This document shows positions 11,111-21,700 of a DNA stretch of 64,000 nt, one piece after another. The notes beneath the pieces are model-generated. The model saw only the letters and a program-made list of their open reading frames with translations, was not told where the DNA came from and did no database searches. Source of the DNA: Symbiodinium natans (lineage: Eukaryota > Sar > Dinophyceae > Suessiales > Symbiodiniaceae). The translations under genes and the position numbers were made by a program. Numbering within the stretch: position 1 is the stretch's first letter; each line of letters opens with the position of its first letter. The stretch spans positions 62,001 to 126,000 of the forward strand of contig CAJNDS010000388.1 of the NCBI GenBank assembly GCA_905221605.1, in the 5' to 3' direction.

Positions 11111-11322
11111 AGGCACGAGCCACCAAAGCTCAGGTTCTTGCTGCTGACCGGCGCCGCAGCCCGGCCGATGCTGCACATCTTCCTGCCGCCCTGGAACGCC
11201 TCAGACGAGGTCTCCAGGCACCAGGACAACGGTGAGGTCTGGTATCCGGGGCCGCAGATGATGTCCTACGGCATGGACCCAGCGACGGCGGTGCACAGCA
11301 TGTTGGAAGGTTGGGGGATGCG
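11111..11322 (+). CDS. Probable 5' exon of the propeller protein gene
   Basis: The second frame is open from 11111 to 11341 and encodes protein-like sequence including HIFLPPWNASDEVSRHQDNG and MDPATAVHSMLEGWGMR. It abuts the long open frame of the propeller gene but in a different frame. A short intron ending near 11396 (GTTTGCAG) would join the two, entering the next exon at PGVDMVSVNASG. A frameshift is the alternative. Exact limits are inferred. Confidence 0.45.
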
Positions 11323-11337
11323 GGGTGTTCTCTTCCG

Positions 11338-14286
11338 ATGATGTGCGTCATGGATTTTCAGACCAATGAATCTGAATCTAGAAGTGTCCGTTTGCAGCCA
11401 GGCGTGGACATGGTGTCGGTCAACGCCTCGGGCCACGAGCAAGTGGCTCTACGCTTAAACTTTACCAACGACGAACAGACGATGAAACATCGGAGGACCG
11501 TGATGAAGCAGACTGTCGAGCTTGGGCTAGCTGGTGAACGGTCCGAAAACCTGATCAGCAGCAGGGCATTCTTGCAGAAGCTGCTCAGCTTCCGCAGGGC
11601 CGGGTACCGCCCCATCCGCCAGCAGAAGAAGCAGACCCAGCTGATCCTTCCATTGAACAACCGAACGGAGGCGACTCCCCTGGCACAGTACATCTCCAAG
11701 CACTACGGCCGAGCGGTGAAGCCGCTCCTGCCGCCAACGCTTGGCTGGAGCAGTGTTGGTGGGAGCAAAGCGTTCGCCTTCTCCAGTGACAAACTCTACA
11801 TGGTGGTTGGTGCCAGGATCGTGGAAGTGATGCTGGAAACAGTGCCACCCAGTGGCGGGTGCCCCGCGCATGCCAAGTACGGCAATGTGAACCGCTCGTG
11901 CCGGGAGGAGACCACGAAGGCTGGCGCAGACAGGGTGATTTTCGGAGGGAAAGTAGGCACCGCCCTTGACCAGCTCGGAGTGCCGGAGAATGTCCCCAGC
12001 ATCGTCTTCCACCAAGACAAGTTGTACGTAGTTGAAGGGGTAGGAAGCGGCAGTGCTGCTACTCTGGATGAACGTATTGGGAACAACCGAATTTTGGTTC
12101 TGCTTCCTGGCCAGTCCAAGGCCGAAGTCTTCTTCGGCGGCAACGGCCGCGGCAGCCGCTTGAATCAAGTCAACGATCCCCGGGACATCGCCTTTTTCGA
12201 AGGCAAGGCATACATTTCTGACAGTGGGAACCATCGCATCCTGGAGGTCACCCCTGGCAAGTCCAAGGCCAAGTTGTTCTTTGGAGGGAAGGGGCCAGGC
12301 AGCCGTTTGGATCAACTAAACAATCCCGGTGTCATCATGTTCCTCAAAGGCAAGGCGTATGTTGTGGATTACAGTAACCATCGCATCCTGGAGGTCACTC
12401 CTGGCAAGTCCAAAGCCAAGTTGTTCTTTGGAGGGCAGGGCCCAGATAAATTACTCTACCCCAGAAGCATGGCCTTCTTTGAGGGCAAAGCGTATATTGG
12501 CACGTCCGAGGGGTTCATGGAAATCACTCCCGACAAGTCGAAGGCCAGGTTAGCCTTCAAATATCATCGCGCAGAAGACCAGATCTCCTTCTATCGGGGT
12601 AAGGCCTATGTTGTGCTTGGCCATTGGCCATTCCACCGTCACCACGCGGGGCTCGTGCAGCTGACCCCTGGCCCATGGACCGCAAAGTTCCTTCTGAGGA
12701 AGCACAGGGCGCTTCAAGAGCAACTTAACGGAGCACAACGGGTCAGGATCTGTGAGAGCCAGGTTTACGTCCTGGGGCAGAAAGACATCAAAAGGGTGAT
12801 GCCGCGCCAGTCGAAGGCGGAGACTTTCTGGGAGGGCTCCGAACCTTTGGCCGACCTTGCATTCTACAAGAACAAGAGCTACGCTGTGCAAAGACAAGGG
12901 GGTCAGGTTTTGGAAATCACGCCTGGCGAGTCGAAGTCAAAGATCTTTTTTGCAGCAACGACCCCTTACAGCAACTTCAATGGCATCACCTTTTTCGAAG
13001 ACAAGGCATACATTGTTGACGCGACATTCCATCGCATCTTGGAGGTCACTCCTGGCAAGTCTAAGGCCAAGACGTTCTTCGGAGGGAAGGGAATGGGCAG
13101 CCGCTTGGATCAACTTTACAATCCCACAAGCATGACCTGGTTCGAAGGCAAGGCCTACGTTGTTGACCAGTGGAACCGTCGCGTCCTCGAGGTCACCCCT
13201 GGCAAGTCATGGGCCAAGTTGTTCTTTGGAGGGAAGGGCCTGGGCGATGGCGTCCGTTTGGACCAACTCACCACTCCTGTGGACATCGCCTTCTTCAAGG
13301 GGGTGGCCTACATTGTTGACGGATGTAATACTTGGCCCCGCATCTTGCGGGTGACTCCCGGCGAGTCCTTTGCAGAGGTGTTTGCCCAGCGTTACCTTGA
13401 CCACCCCGTGAGCATCGCTTTTCACAACGGCAACGCCTACGTCACGAGCCTCACCACGGTTACTGTGCTGTCCATGGCAGTTTTGGAGGAACCGTCCAAC
13501 AGGACCGTCGATCTGGGTGGGGCGTTGGCCCGGTGTCAACGAGGAGCTTTGTTCTCTCGGGGTGACACCGACATCTTCCTGGCCAAGTGCCAGGTCGCGT
13601 CGGCAATGGTCGAGGTCGCGGCTTCCAAGCCAAGCATCACCCTGGAGGCCCCGACGCTCAGCCGCACTTCGCTCCTGTCCCCAAAACCATCCAAGCTGTC
13701 CCTGAACATCCCTGACCTTGAACCGCCCTGCATGTTCAGGAACTACGACGTCTCCATGGAGATCACGAACCGTGCCGCCCACTTGCCCGTGGTCGGCTTC
13801 ACTAAGCTCACGCTGCCCTGGGCCGAGGTCCATGTACCAACGCGGAAGTTCAAGTTCGGTTTGTGCTTGGCCGCCCTGGCAGCTGCCAGCTTTGGAGCCC
13901 ATGGGGTCGGTCGCCGCGCAGGTCACCTAAGCTTCCTGCTGCTGGCCTTCTGCGTGTTTTTGGCCGCGCTCCACTTCGAACTCTGCTTTCTTCCCATCCC
14001 CGACAGCTACCTGTGGTCTTCGTTGACCCTGGTGGGTGGCCTGTTCTTGCCCTGGGCCATGGTTCCTCTGCTGCTCTTCCTGTCTTTCGATTCTCTCACC
14101 AAGCACGCCTTCACCAGCGACGCCCCCTTGGCCGTGTCCTGCGCCCTCGGCACCGGGTGGGAATACCACCTCCTCACCGCCTTCCTCATGGCTGCGTCGA
14201 CGTCCGTTTGGGCACTATGCTTGGGGGAAGATAGCACACCACCGCCGGCGCCGCCGCTTGGCATCAAGAGAGTCTTGCGGAGCTGA
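11338..14286 (+). CDS. NHL-like beta-propeller protein with C-terminal membrane segments
   Basis: A single uninterrupted frame of about 980 codons. From about residue 140 to 740 it carries some 12 repeats of about 45-50 residues with the core FFEGKAYVVDxxNHRILEVT, then PGKSKAKLFFGGKG and a DQL linker. This is the pattern of NHL/six-bladed propellers, so two propellers are likely. Near the C-terminus are four hydrophobic stretches (about residues 840-970) that look like membrane helices. The first Met codon in this frame is at 11338, but the protein probably continues from the upstream exon at 11111-11322. Repeats 3, 4, 9 and 10 are nearly identical, suggesting recent internal duplication. It contains no telomere-like repeats, unlike its surroundings. 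Function is unknown; extracellular binding or scaffold roles are usual for such propellers. Confidence 0.8.
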   Translation: MMCVMDFQTNESESRSVRLQPGVDMVSVNASGHEQVALRLNFTNDEQTMKHRRTVMKQTVELGLAGERSENLISSRAFLQKLLSFRRAGYRPIRQQKKQTQLILPLNNRTEATPLAQYISKHYGRAVKPLLPPTLGWSSVGGSKAFAFSSDKLYMVVGARIVEVMLETVPPSGGCPAHAKYGNVNRSCREETTKAGADRVIFGGKVGTALDQLGVPENVPSIVFHQDKLYVVEGVGSGSAATLDERIGNNRILVLLPGQSKAEVFFGGNGRGSRLNQVNDPRDIAFFEGKAYISDSGNHRILEVTPGKSKAKLFFGGKGPGSRLDQLNNPGVIMFLKGKAYVVDYSNHRILEVTPGKSKAKLFFGGQGPDKLLYPRSMAFFEGKAYIGTSEGFMEITPDKSKARLAFKYHRAEDQISFYRGKAYVVLGHWPFHRHHAGLVQLTPGPWTAKFLLRKHRALQEQLNGAQRVRICESQVYVLGQKDIKRVMPRQSKAETFWEGSEPLADLAFYKNKSYAVQRQGGQVLEITPGESKSKIFFAATTPYSNFNGITFFEDKAYIVDATFHRILEVTPGKSKAKTFFGGKGMGSRLDQLYNPTSMTWFEGKAYVVDQWNRRVLEVTPGKSWAKLFFGGKGLGDGVRLDQLTTPVDIAFFKGVAYIVDGCNTWPRILRVTPGESFAEVFAQRYLDHPVSIAFHNGNAYVTSLTTVTVLSMAVLEEPSNRTVDLGGALARCQRGALFSRGDTDIFLAKCQVASAMVEVAASKPSITLEAPTLSRTSLLSPKPSKLSLNIPDLEPPCMFRNYDVSMEITNRAAHLPVVGFTKLTLPWAEVHVPTRKFKFGLCLAALAAASFGAHGVGRRAGHLSFLLLAFCVFLAALHFELCFLPIPDSYLWSSLTLVGGLFLPWAMVPLLLFLSFDSLTKHAFTSDAPLAVSCALGTGWEYHLLTAFLMAASTSVWALCLGEDSTPPPAPPLGIKRVLRS

Positions 14287-15696
14287 GTTGCGGATGGGAC
14301 TGTAGCGACCTTTGAATCGGAGGAGTTCGTCCTGGCCGGCGCTTAGCATTGTGCTTTGTGCTATTGGGTTGTCCGGAAGGCAGGTACGGCAAGAGAAAGG
14401 CTAACACACATATCGATGCAGACAGATTCCTGAAAGTTAGGGGCAAAATTAAACTCAAGAAAAAACACCTGCGCCAGAGAGCCTTCGCTTTGAGCCTGTG
14501 CCCTGAAAGGTGAGACATGCGAATAATTGCGGAGTCCAATCTTATGATCAAGGGGCTTCAATATCCTGGGATCCTCTTTAGGCGAGGGTGTGGGGAGCGC
14601 TGCACCTGGCTCTGTCCAGCGATTACCCTTATTTATGCCAGGGAAATAGGGGAAACAACTACGCCCTTCGACTGGGTCCGAGATTTAGGGGCCAAGAATC
14701 TGTTGCGCCTTTGTTGTATTTTGTGCTTTCTTCCCGTGCTGAGTTCAGCAAACTTCCAACCAGGGACTCCTTGATTAGGTTTCGAAAGTTCCCACACATC
14801 AGTCGTGGGGTTTAGGGTTTAGGGCTTAGGGTTTAGGAAGAAATCAATTCCCCCTCCGCACCTCACCCTTATCAGCTGCCTTTCATCTTCACCACCGGTC
14901 GACCCCCTAAACCCCAAACCCTATACCCAAAGGAACTCGATGGATGAAAGTCATATGTTTTTGTAGATCTTGGTTTTGCCCTTTCCTCCCTTTTCAGGTT
15001 TGTTTCAAGCATGCCAAGTCTCACGAGCCAATTTCAGAAGCTGGAAGATATCGATGGTTCAAGGTACGCAGCTCCGTTTTGCAATCGCATTTTGCATTTT
15101 GCGGGCACAAGCCTGCGCCGGTTTGTTTGAAGGCATTCTGGCGCATGTCTTTTTTCTTGAGTTCAATATGCGCCTAACTTTGAGGAATCTGGCCGATGTG
15201 TGTTTTTGGTGTTTTGCTTCACAGCCGCAGGGTTTGTAACATTTTTGTCTCACGTCGCCTTTGCCGCCGGCCGGGGTGGCGTGAAATCGTTTGAACATGA
15301 ATTGCAGATTTTAAATGTGAAGGCTTTTGGGCCCTGATTTGTCTCAGCTTGGAAGTGTCACTAAAACCGCATGTGATCACTTGCGCAACTGGTGCAACCA
15401 AGGTTGGCTACCATACCAAACTTCTGCTCTCTCCGAAAGCTCATGGAGAATCACTTTCCGTGGCTGGTGGAGAAGGTGGAGCATCCGAATGCTTCAGCGC
15501 GGCGACTCTTGCAACTGCTCAAGTGGGTCCAAACAAGCATGGGAGATCAGCATCTCGGACGGGCTTAAGTACTCGGTGTCAGGGGCATAGTTGACTTGCC
15601 AGTCATGATGCCTACTAGGCGCTTCGAAGCCACTGCCGAGTGTTGCTCTTTAATTTCCGTAGGGGGGCGACCCTAAACGCTAAACCCTAAACACAG
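14287..15696. other. No gene recognised
   Basis: Downstream flank of the propeller gene. It has only short TTTAGGG-like patches near 14810-14835 and CCCTAAA-like units near 14905. Several short open frames lie at 14517-15594 but none has a recognisable family or convincing splice limits. Confidence 0.4.
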
Positions 15697-15802
15697 AGGT
15701 ACTTGGATCTCACCACCTGCCTCGTCTTCCAAGCTTGTGGCTACGACTACGCATGGCTTTCGTTGGTCTGCATCCTCTCAGCCCTCTGCTTGCAGAATCT
15801 AG
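15697..15802 (+). CDS. Candidate exon of a membrane protein
   Basis: After an AG acceptor (AAACACAG) that ends a CCCTAAA-containing intron, the frame reads RYLDLTTCLVFQACGYDYAW, then a hydrophobic segment SLVCILSALC. This resembles a membrane-helix exon. A GC donor is possible at 15803. It may belong with the exon at 16037, but the reading phases do not join directly, so an intermediate exon would be needed. Confidence 0.4.
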
Positions 15803-16036
15803 GCCAGATGTGCTGGAAGAGTAGGGAGCCAAGAAAGTCATCCAGATGTTCAGCCCGAGTTTCAGGCTAGCTGCAAGAGGCGCACCTGCACACCGCATAG
15901 TGATCTCCCGACAGGTGGCGCGCTGTACATTCTTTGCTGCTCCCGTGGGCATGGACTGCCAGCTTCGCAGACCTGCGTGGCACGGCAGCACCGGACATCT
16001 GCGCGTTTAGCAATTTAGCTTCCGCAACTTGCCAAG

Positions 16037-16378
16037 GTCTACGCGTTGATCGCATTGGTGATGGCACCGCCTCTGAAGCAGTTGAATGAGAAGCTGACGC
16101 CTGCGGCGATGTACGTCACCATGGTGCGACTCATCTCCGAAGATCTGCCGCAACTGCTCATCCAGCTGCACTTCACCATCTTCGTCTACCAGAACCCCTT
16201 CGTGCTCTTCAACGTGATGTTGACCTTGCTGTTTGCGGCCATGGATGTCAAGGCTCTGTGCAGCTATTGCCAGCCCAAGAAGTTCGAACCGATCCCGCAG
16301 GTCGACAAGACGAGCACGCAGCATCACCAAATCGCTCTCATGCCTCTCGCCAAGGCCGAGGAAGCGAGTTCAGCTTAG
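16037..16378 (+). CDS. Terminal exon of a membrane protein
   Basis: Open from an AG acceptor (GCCAAG then GTCTAC) to a TAG stop at 16376-16378. It contains MVRLISEDLPQLLIQLHF followed by a long hydrophobic segment (VYQNPFVLFNVMLTLLFAAM) and a polar tail. This looks like the last membrane helices and cytoplasmic tail of a multipass protein. The EDLPQLLIQ type motif occurs in several multipass families, so no firm name is given. Part of its 3' end (GAAGCGAGTTCAGCTTAGCG) is repeated with changes near 16652. Confidence 0.55.
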   Translation, partial: VYALIALVMAPPLKQLNEKLTPAAMYVTMVRLISEDLPQLLIQLHFTIFVYQNPFVLFNVMLTLLFAAMDVKALCSYCQPKKFEPIPQVDKTSTQHHQIALMPLAKAEEASSA

Positions 16379-16649
16379 CGCGACACAAGCCTTCCAAATC
16401 TTGCACCACAGGGCCTTTGCGCCCGGCTCCCCATGCAAACGGGTTTATATAGGTTTTAGGGTTTAGGGTTTAGGGTTTGGGTGTGATTTGAGGGGTCTTG
16501 GTCTGACCTACTGCGGAGCACCGCTGACTGTCAAGCATCGCAGAGCGATGTGGGCACGCGCCGATCGAGCATTTGAGCTTAGGGTTTAAGGTTTATGGTT
16601 TATGCTTGGTCTTGTGCGGATTCAAGGCACAATTGCACAATCTCCTGTC

Positions 16650-16800
16650 AATGAAGCGAATTCAGCTTAGCGCCTCAGACATGGGATCCTCGAACTTTGA
16701 GCGTCCACAGTCCCGAGGCTTTGACCAAAGCCGAGGCAGAGGTGGCACAAAGCTGTCAGACTGGATCGAAATGAAACAGGGTCTATATATCTGTTACTGG
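16650..16800 (+). CDS. Possible exon or pseudo-exon beside a duplicated 3' end
   Basis: The start (GAAGCGAATTCAGCTTAGCG) is a near copy of the 3' end of the exon at 16037-16378. In a shifted frame it is open to a consensus-like donor at 16801 (CTG then GTGAGT), reading FERPQSRGFDQSRGRGGTKL. It may be a duplication-derived exon or chance. Confidence 0.2.
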
Positions 16801-17512
16801 TGAGTGTTGTAAGGTTCCTGTTTTAAAATTGGTGAGTGTGTATGTTGGGTGTCCTTTTGGGGATACAAGAAAAACAAACTCTACATCACATGTTGATGTT
16901 TCACACAGAGGCAAGCTCCCAATGCAAACCTGTGCCGTTTAAAAACCCCTAAACCCTAAACCCTAAATCCTAAACCCGATCGGCTGCGGAGCACCGCGGA
17001 GTGTCTTACATTGAGATCCCATCGCCGGGTTGAGTTTGACCAGAGTCCAAAAAAAAAGCCTTCTCAAGTGCTGCGACGCTGAGCAATCATTGACATGTGG
17101 GACACGTGAGCCTTTGCACGTGCCTTCTAGCTGGTTCTGGCCCAAGTATGGGAGAACATCAGCCATGGATTATATGGGTTGGTGGTCTCTTTAAGTAGGG
17201 TTTCTGTCTCAGAGGGGCATATATTCGGGTTTCTAGGGGCTGTATTAACGGCAGAAGGGCAACAGATAAAGAGGCCACCGGCCTTTATAAGTCATGGAGG
17301 GTTCCAACCAGCGGCTGGTCGATGGGTGGAAGGACGTATCGGCTGTGCACTTTATGCGAACGCATGGAATAAAGCTGCCATGTGGTGCATGGTCAACTTC
17401 TGTGGTCAACTTCTGTATTCGCGAAAAACTTACTATCTTCACCACAACCCCTTGTCTCGCAGAACATAAACCCTAAACCCTAAACCCTAAACCCGTGCTT
17501 TTCAAGACACAG

Positions 17513-17611
17513 CACTGGCTCCCAGACATGACCGGCACAAAACGCTACTTCCAGAACATGTCCGGGTCCATGCGCTCTTTGGGATCACTGACGTTTTTCG
17601 TCATCTCTTGG
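17513..17611 (+). CDS. Candidate exon, unrecognised protein
   Basis: Open for 33 codons between AG (AAGACACAG) and a GT donor (TCTTGG then GTGTAGGG) that merges into a TTTAGGG array. It reads HWLPDMTGTKRYFQNMSGSM and a hydrophobic end LGSLTFFVISW. Convincing protein-like composition; family not recognised. It could be an upstream exon of the hybrid cluster protein gene or of another gene. Confidence 0.45.
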
Positions 17612-17612
17612 G

Positions 17613-17690
17613 TGTAGGGTTTAGGGTTTAGGGTTTAGGGTTTAGGGTTTAGGGTTTAGGGTTTAGGGTTTAGGGTTTAGGGTTTAGGGT
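17613..17690 (+). repeat. Interstitial TTTAGGG array
   Basis: About eleven TTTAGGG units starting immediately at the splice donor of the exon at 17513-17611. Confidence 0.95.
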
Positions 17691-18552
17691 TGCAAGGCCC
17701 TAACTTCCTGGTGTTTGAGCTCAGGAGTCAGGTTTAGGGTTTAGGGCTTAGGGCTTAGGGTTTAGGGTTTGGGGTTTAGGGTTTAGGGTTCAGGGCTTAA
17801 AGCTTCAAGGCCACCCTCTCAAGATAACTTCAGAAATATGTGGGTACTGGGCTAGCCCAAACTGTTCTTGGCTGTCAGCTTTGAGATTCGGTTAGGCAGG
17901 CAGGGTTTGGATGAATTTGGAGTGTTGCCGAAGGGCTTAGGGTCTGGGGTTTAGGGTTTAGGGTTTAGGGTTCAGAGTTACCGAGGGCTTCCGGGCTTGC
18001 AATCTGCGCATACTCCGTCCGCCGCAGCTCGTTTTGAGAACCCGACTGAGCCAGCAAACTTGGTGCCATATGCCTTCGGGAATCCTGGCCTCCTGCTGCG
18101 AGTCCCGGTGCCTGTCCAGCATGCGATATAGGGGTCAGAATCATTACAAGTGGTGTTCCCTGATGGCCATTTTGTGCTTATACCAGAATCCCCCCCCCAA
18201 AACCCTATTCTCAGTGTTCAGGCCCCTATAGTATGCATGTTTACTAGGACCCGGAGTAGGCCCCTTATTTCCTGTTGTTAGGGTTGGGATTGGGATTCCC
18301 CCCCTAGAACCAAAAAGGGCGCCCTTCTTATTCCTGGGTTTTCCTGGGTTATGTGCCGACCATCGGTGTTCAGCCCTACGCCCTGAACCCCACCGAAGCC
18401 CTATCGCCGAAGAGCCTAAACCTTGCTACTTGTCCCAGCACCGTAAAGACTAAAGCCTAAACCCTAATTACCCTACCCCTAAACTCTGCTGCTTTCCCGG
18501 ACACGCTTACTTCTGAGAGCGAACTCCAAAACCTTAAACCCTTGGAGCTCGT

Positions 18553-18655
18553 GAACCCTAAACCCTAAACCCTAAACCCTAAACCCTAAACCCTAAACCC
18601 TAAACCCTAAACCCTAAACCCTAAACCTAAACCCTAAGCCCTAAACCCTAAACCC
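18553..18655 (-). repeat. Interstitial CCCTAAA array
   Basis: About fourteen CCCTAAA units shortly before the exon at 18689-18784, so in a plus-strand transcript they form the C-rich 3' part of an intron. Confidence 0.95.
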
Positions 18656-18688
18656 TAACCTACACCCTAAACGCTGTGTTGCTCGCAG

Positions 18689-18784
18689 CTTCTCCCTGCG
18701 GCGGGTCGTCCTGGCTGAGGCCGCGCGCGCTTTCCACCACTGAGGGCTTGGCTGCCATGGACGCAGTACCTGCACAGGAGCCGG
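18689..18784 (+). CDS. hcp: Hcp exon 1 (candidate first or early exon)
   Basis: After AG (GCTCGCAG) the frame reads [20 protein letters not shown], an Arg/Ser/Thr/Ala-rich segment like an organelle presequence, then VPAQEP. The GC donor at 18785 leaves phase 1, which fits the next exon. ATG at 18757 could start a shorter protein. Confidence 0.5.
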
Positions 18785-21700
18785 GCTTAGGGTTTAGGGT
18801 TCAGGGTTTAGGGTTTAGGGTTTAGGGTTCAGCAGCTCTGGGTCGAGCAATCTCCAGTAGAGCCGCTGTTTGGACTCTAGAAAAAAGACACCCACCCAGA
18901 GAACCCCAAAACACTAGGAAAGATAAAGTTTACATTTTTCATCAGCAAGCCCTGTCCCCAAACCTTATTGTCTTCATTCTGCTCTTATTCGTTTTCTTTC
19001 TTCTCGTTTTCATTCTGCTCGTATGCGTTTCTTTCTGCTCGCATTCATTCTGCTTGTTTTTTTTGTCTTTCTGCTCGTCTTCGGTCTGCTCGTATTCATT
19101 CGCTTTCTGCTCGTATTCGTTCTCTTTCTGCTCGTATTCAGGCCGGGCAGTGGTGGGTGTTTTCCCCACCCCACCCTCGAACCACTCAAGATGAGAAAGA
19201 CGAAGAGGGGAAGCCCTTGTCGGCCCCAGACCCAGGGTTTCGAGCCAGAATGGGGGGTATGGGCCACAAGAGGCCGGGAGGAGCGGGGGGGGGAGGGGGA
19301 AGAGGGGTGGGGAACGAGTGCTTAATGGGGTGTTGATTGCTTACTTTCTGGGTTTTTTGCGTCCTTGATGGGGTGCTGCTTGCTTACTTTCTGGATTTGT
19401 TTCGTGCTTGCCCCACATTCTGATTTGTGTTTTGCTTGATGGGGTGCTGATCTAAAGTTCGCCGGTGACTGCGCCTCTTTTTGGCCGTCTCGTTGGTTGT
19501 TTTGGCACGCTTTAACCTTCCTGGCTTCCACATGGTCGCTTTGGAATTAGTGCCCCGGTGACCGCGACTCATGTTTGAAAGTTCCCCGGTGACCGTGGCT
19601 CTTTTTGCTCCCACCCCGCGAAGCCCTCGTCTGGCCCAGGGGGGCAAAAAGCCGTGACCACTGGCAAAAAAGTCGTGGCCATTGGCATTTTTGCGGGACC
19701 CGTGGCCATTGGCAAAGTTGCCAATGGCCACGGTTTAACCCTAGACCCTAAACCCCCCCTAAACCCTGAACCCTAAACCCTAATGCCAAAGGCCACGTTT
19801 CCCATAAAGGTTGGGGGGTATTTTGTGCGAACTGGGTGCGAAAAACCTATTTTGACGACAAACCTAAATGAAATCGGTGGCCATTCACAAAAAAGCCGTA
19901 GCCATTGGCAACTTTCCCGTGGCCATTGGCAAATTTGCCAATGGCCGTGGCTTTTTTGCCAATGGCCACGGCTTCTTTGCCAATGGCCACGTTCCCCATT
20001 AAGGTTTAAATATTTATATGAAAGAGAGGGTTTAGGGTTGAGGGTTGAGGGTTGGGAGTTTAGGGAACCGTAAACCTTGAACTGCAAAACACACAACCCC
20101 TAACCCCTAACCACTAACCCCTAACCCCTAAACCCTTAACCCTAAACCCTAGACCCTAGACCCTAAACCCTAAACCCTAAACCCTAAACCCCAGCTCAGC
20201 TGGCCTCTTGGAGGAGCTTGAAGACCTCCGTCAGCCGCAGATGATGTGCTATCAATGCGAGCCACAGCTCGGTTGCGGGTTTGGGGTTTAGGGTTTAGGG
20301 TTCAGGGTTTAGGGTTTAGGGTTTCGGGTTTAGGGTTCAGGGTTTAGGGTTTAGGGTTGAGGGGCCATTTTGTGTTTCTAGGGCGGGTCTCGAGTAGAAC
20401 CTATTCCTCGCAGTTTAGGTGTCAGGAAGGATCCATAAGCTACATCAACCTCCATTTTTTCGTTGAGGGCTTTAGGGCTCAGGGTTTTTTAGGGCTTAGG
20501 TTTCAGAGTTTTGGGCTTTGGGTTTCGTAGCCGTCACGAAGCCAGTCGCCATAGATGTCAAAACCGCCGCGCAATGTCATGTACAGTTTTTTAGGGGTTG
20601 AGGGTTTACTCTGGGAGTTCAGTGTGTTCATATTATCATGTATATATATATATGTACATACAGAATTTATGTACGTATTTATTTGTGTAATCATACTTAT
20701 TTTATTTGTGTTTGTCTACGTAGACTGGCTGTATGGGTGTTATGCCAGAGTTTTCTGGGGCTTAGGGGGGGGCCCCAAGCTCCGACTGCCCCTAGGCCTT
20801 AAGCCCTGGCCTTTTGCTGCAATCCACTGTCATACGATCCCTATATCGAGGCTGTGGTTTAGGGTTTAGGGTTTAGGGTTTAGGGTTTAGGGTTTAGGGT
20901 TTAGGGTTTAGGGTTTAGGGTTTAGGGTAACCCTGCCTCAGCCCTGCCAAGGAGCAGACGAATGCAGGCAAGGGATGCACGACCACCGGGGTATGCAAGA
21001 AGTCACCCACCACCGCCGGGCTGCAAGACTTGTGCCTTGTCCTGATAAGGGGTTTGGGGTTTAGGGTTTAGGGGTTCAGGGTTCAGGGTTTAGGGTTTAG
21101 GGCTATGAGTAGCGATAGCGAATCAGTGGTTTGCTTTGCGAGTCCCGAGGATGCATGCACACCCCTCAGTCAACAGGATAAAGGGGTGAAAGTTCTGGCT
21201 AGACTTCGAGTCCAGTAGCGAAAAGGGTTTAGGGCTAGGGTTTAGGGTTTAGGGCTAAGGAATTTAGTCTTAGGGTTATGGGCGACGAGGATGTGAGGAT
21301 TGAGGAAGACCGGACTGAGGGATGTTGGAAGAGGGGCGGACAACAGTGACGAATTGTGTCCCTGAGAAGTCCTGGATTGAGGGTTTAGGGTTTGGGGTTT
21401 AGGGTTTAGGGCTTAGGGTTTAGGGTTTAGGGTGATGTTCGCTTCAATGGTGTTTAGCTCTCGCCACTTTGGCTTCGCATCTGTGTACTGCTGTCATAAT
21501 CCTTATTAAGGGGTGAACATCCCAAATGAGGGGTTTTGCTTGGTCCCGCATGTCGCTGCTCGAAAAGTCTCCCCATGCATTTGGTCTTGGACGATCAGCA
21601 CCCGACGACCCAAGCCTCCGAGGGGGTTTAGCGGCGTTCAGTAGCATGGGGTTTGGGGAGGGGTAGTTTATCTAGGGTGAGGGGTCAGGATGATACTCCT

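Noticed and set aside
11311-11337. Translation start of the propeller gene at 11311
   Set aside because: That codon is TTG. The first ATG in frame is 11338, and the protein more likely continues from an upstream exon.
19889-19930. Spliced-leader-like phrase CCGTAGCCATTGG
   Set aside because: It differs from the dinoflagellate spliced leader after CCGTAGCCATT and belongs to a local palindromic repeat of GTGGCCATTGGCAA units at 19655-20002.
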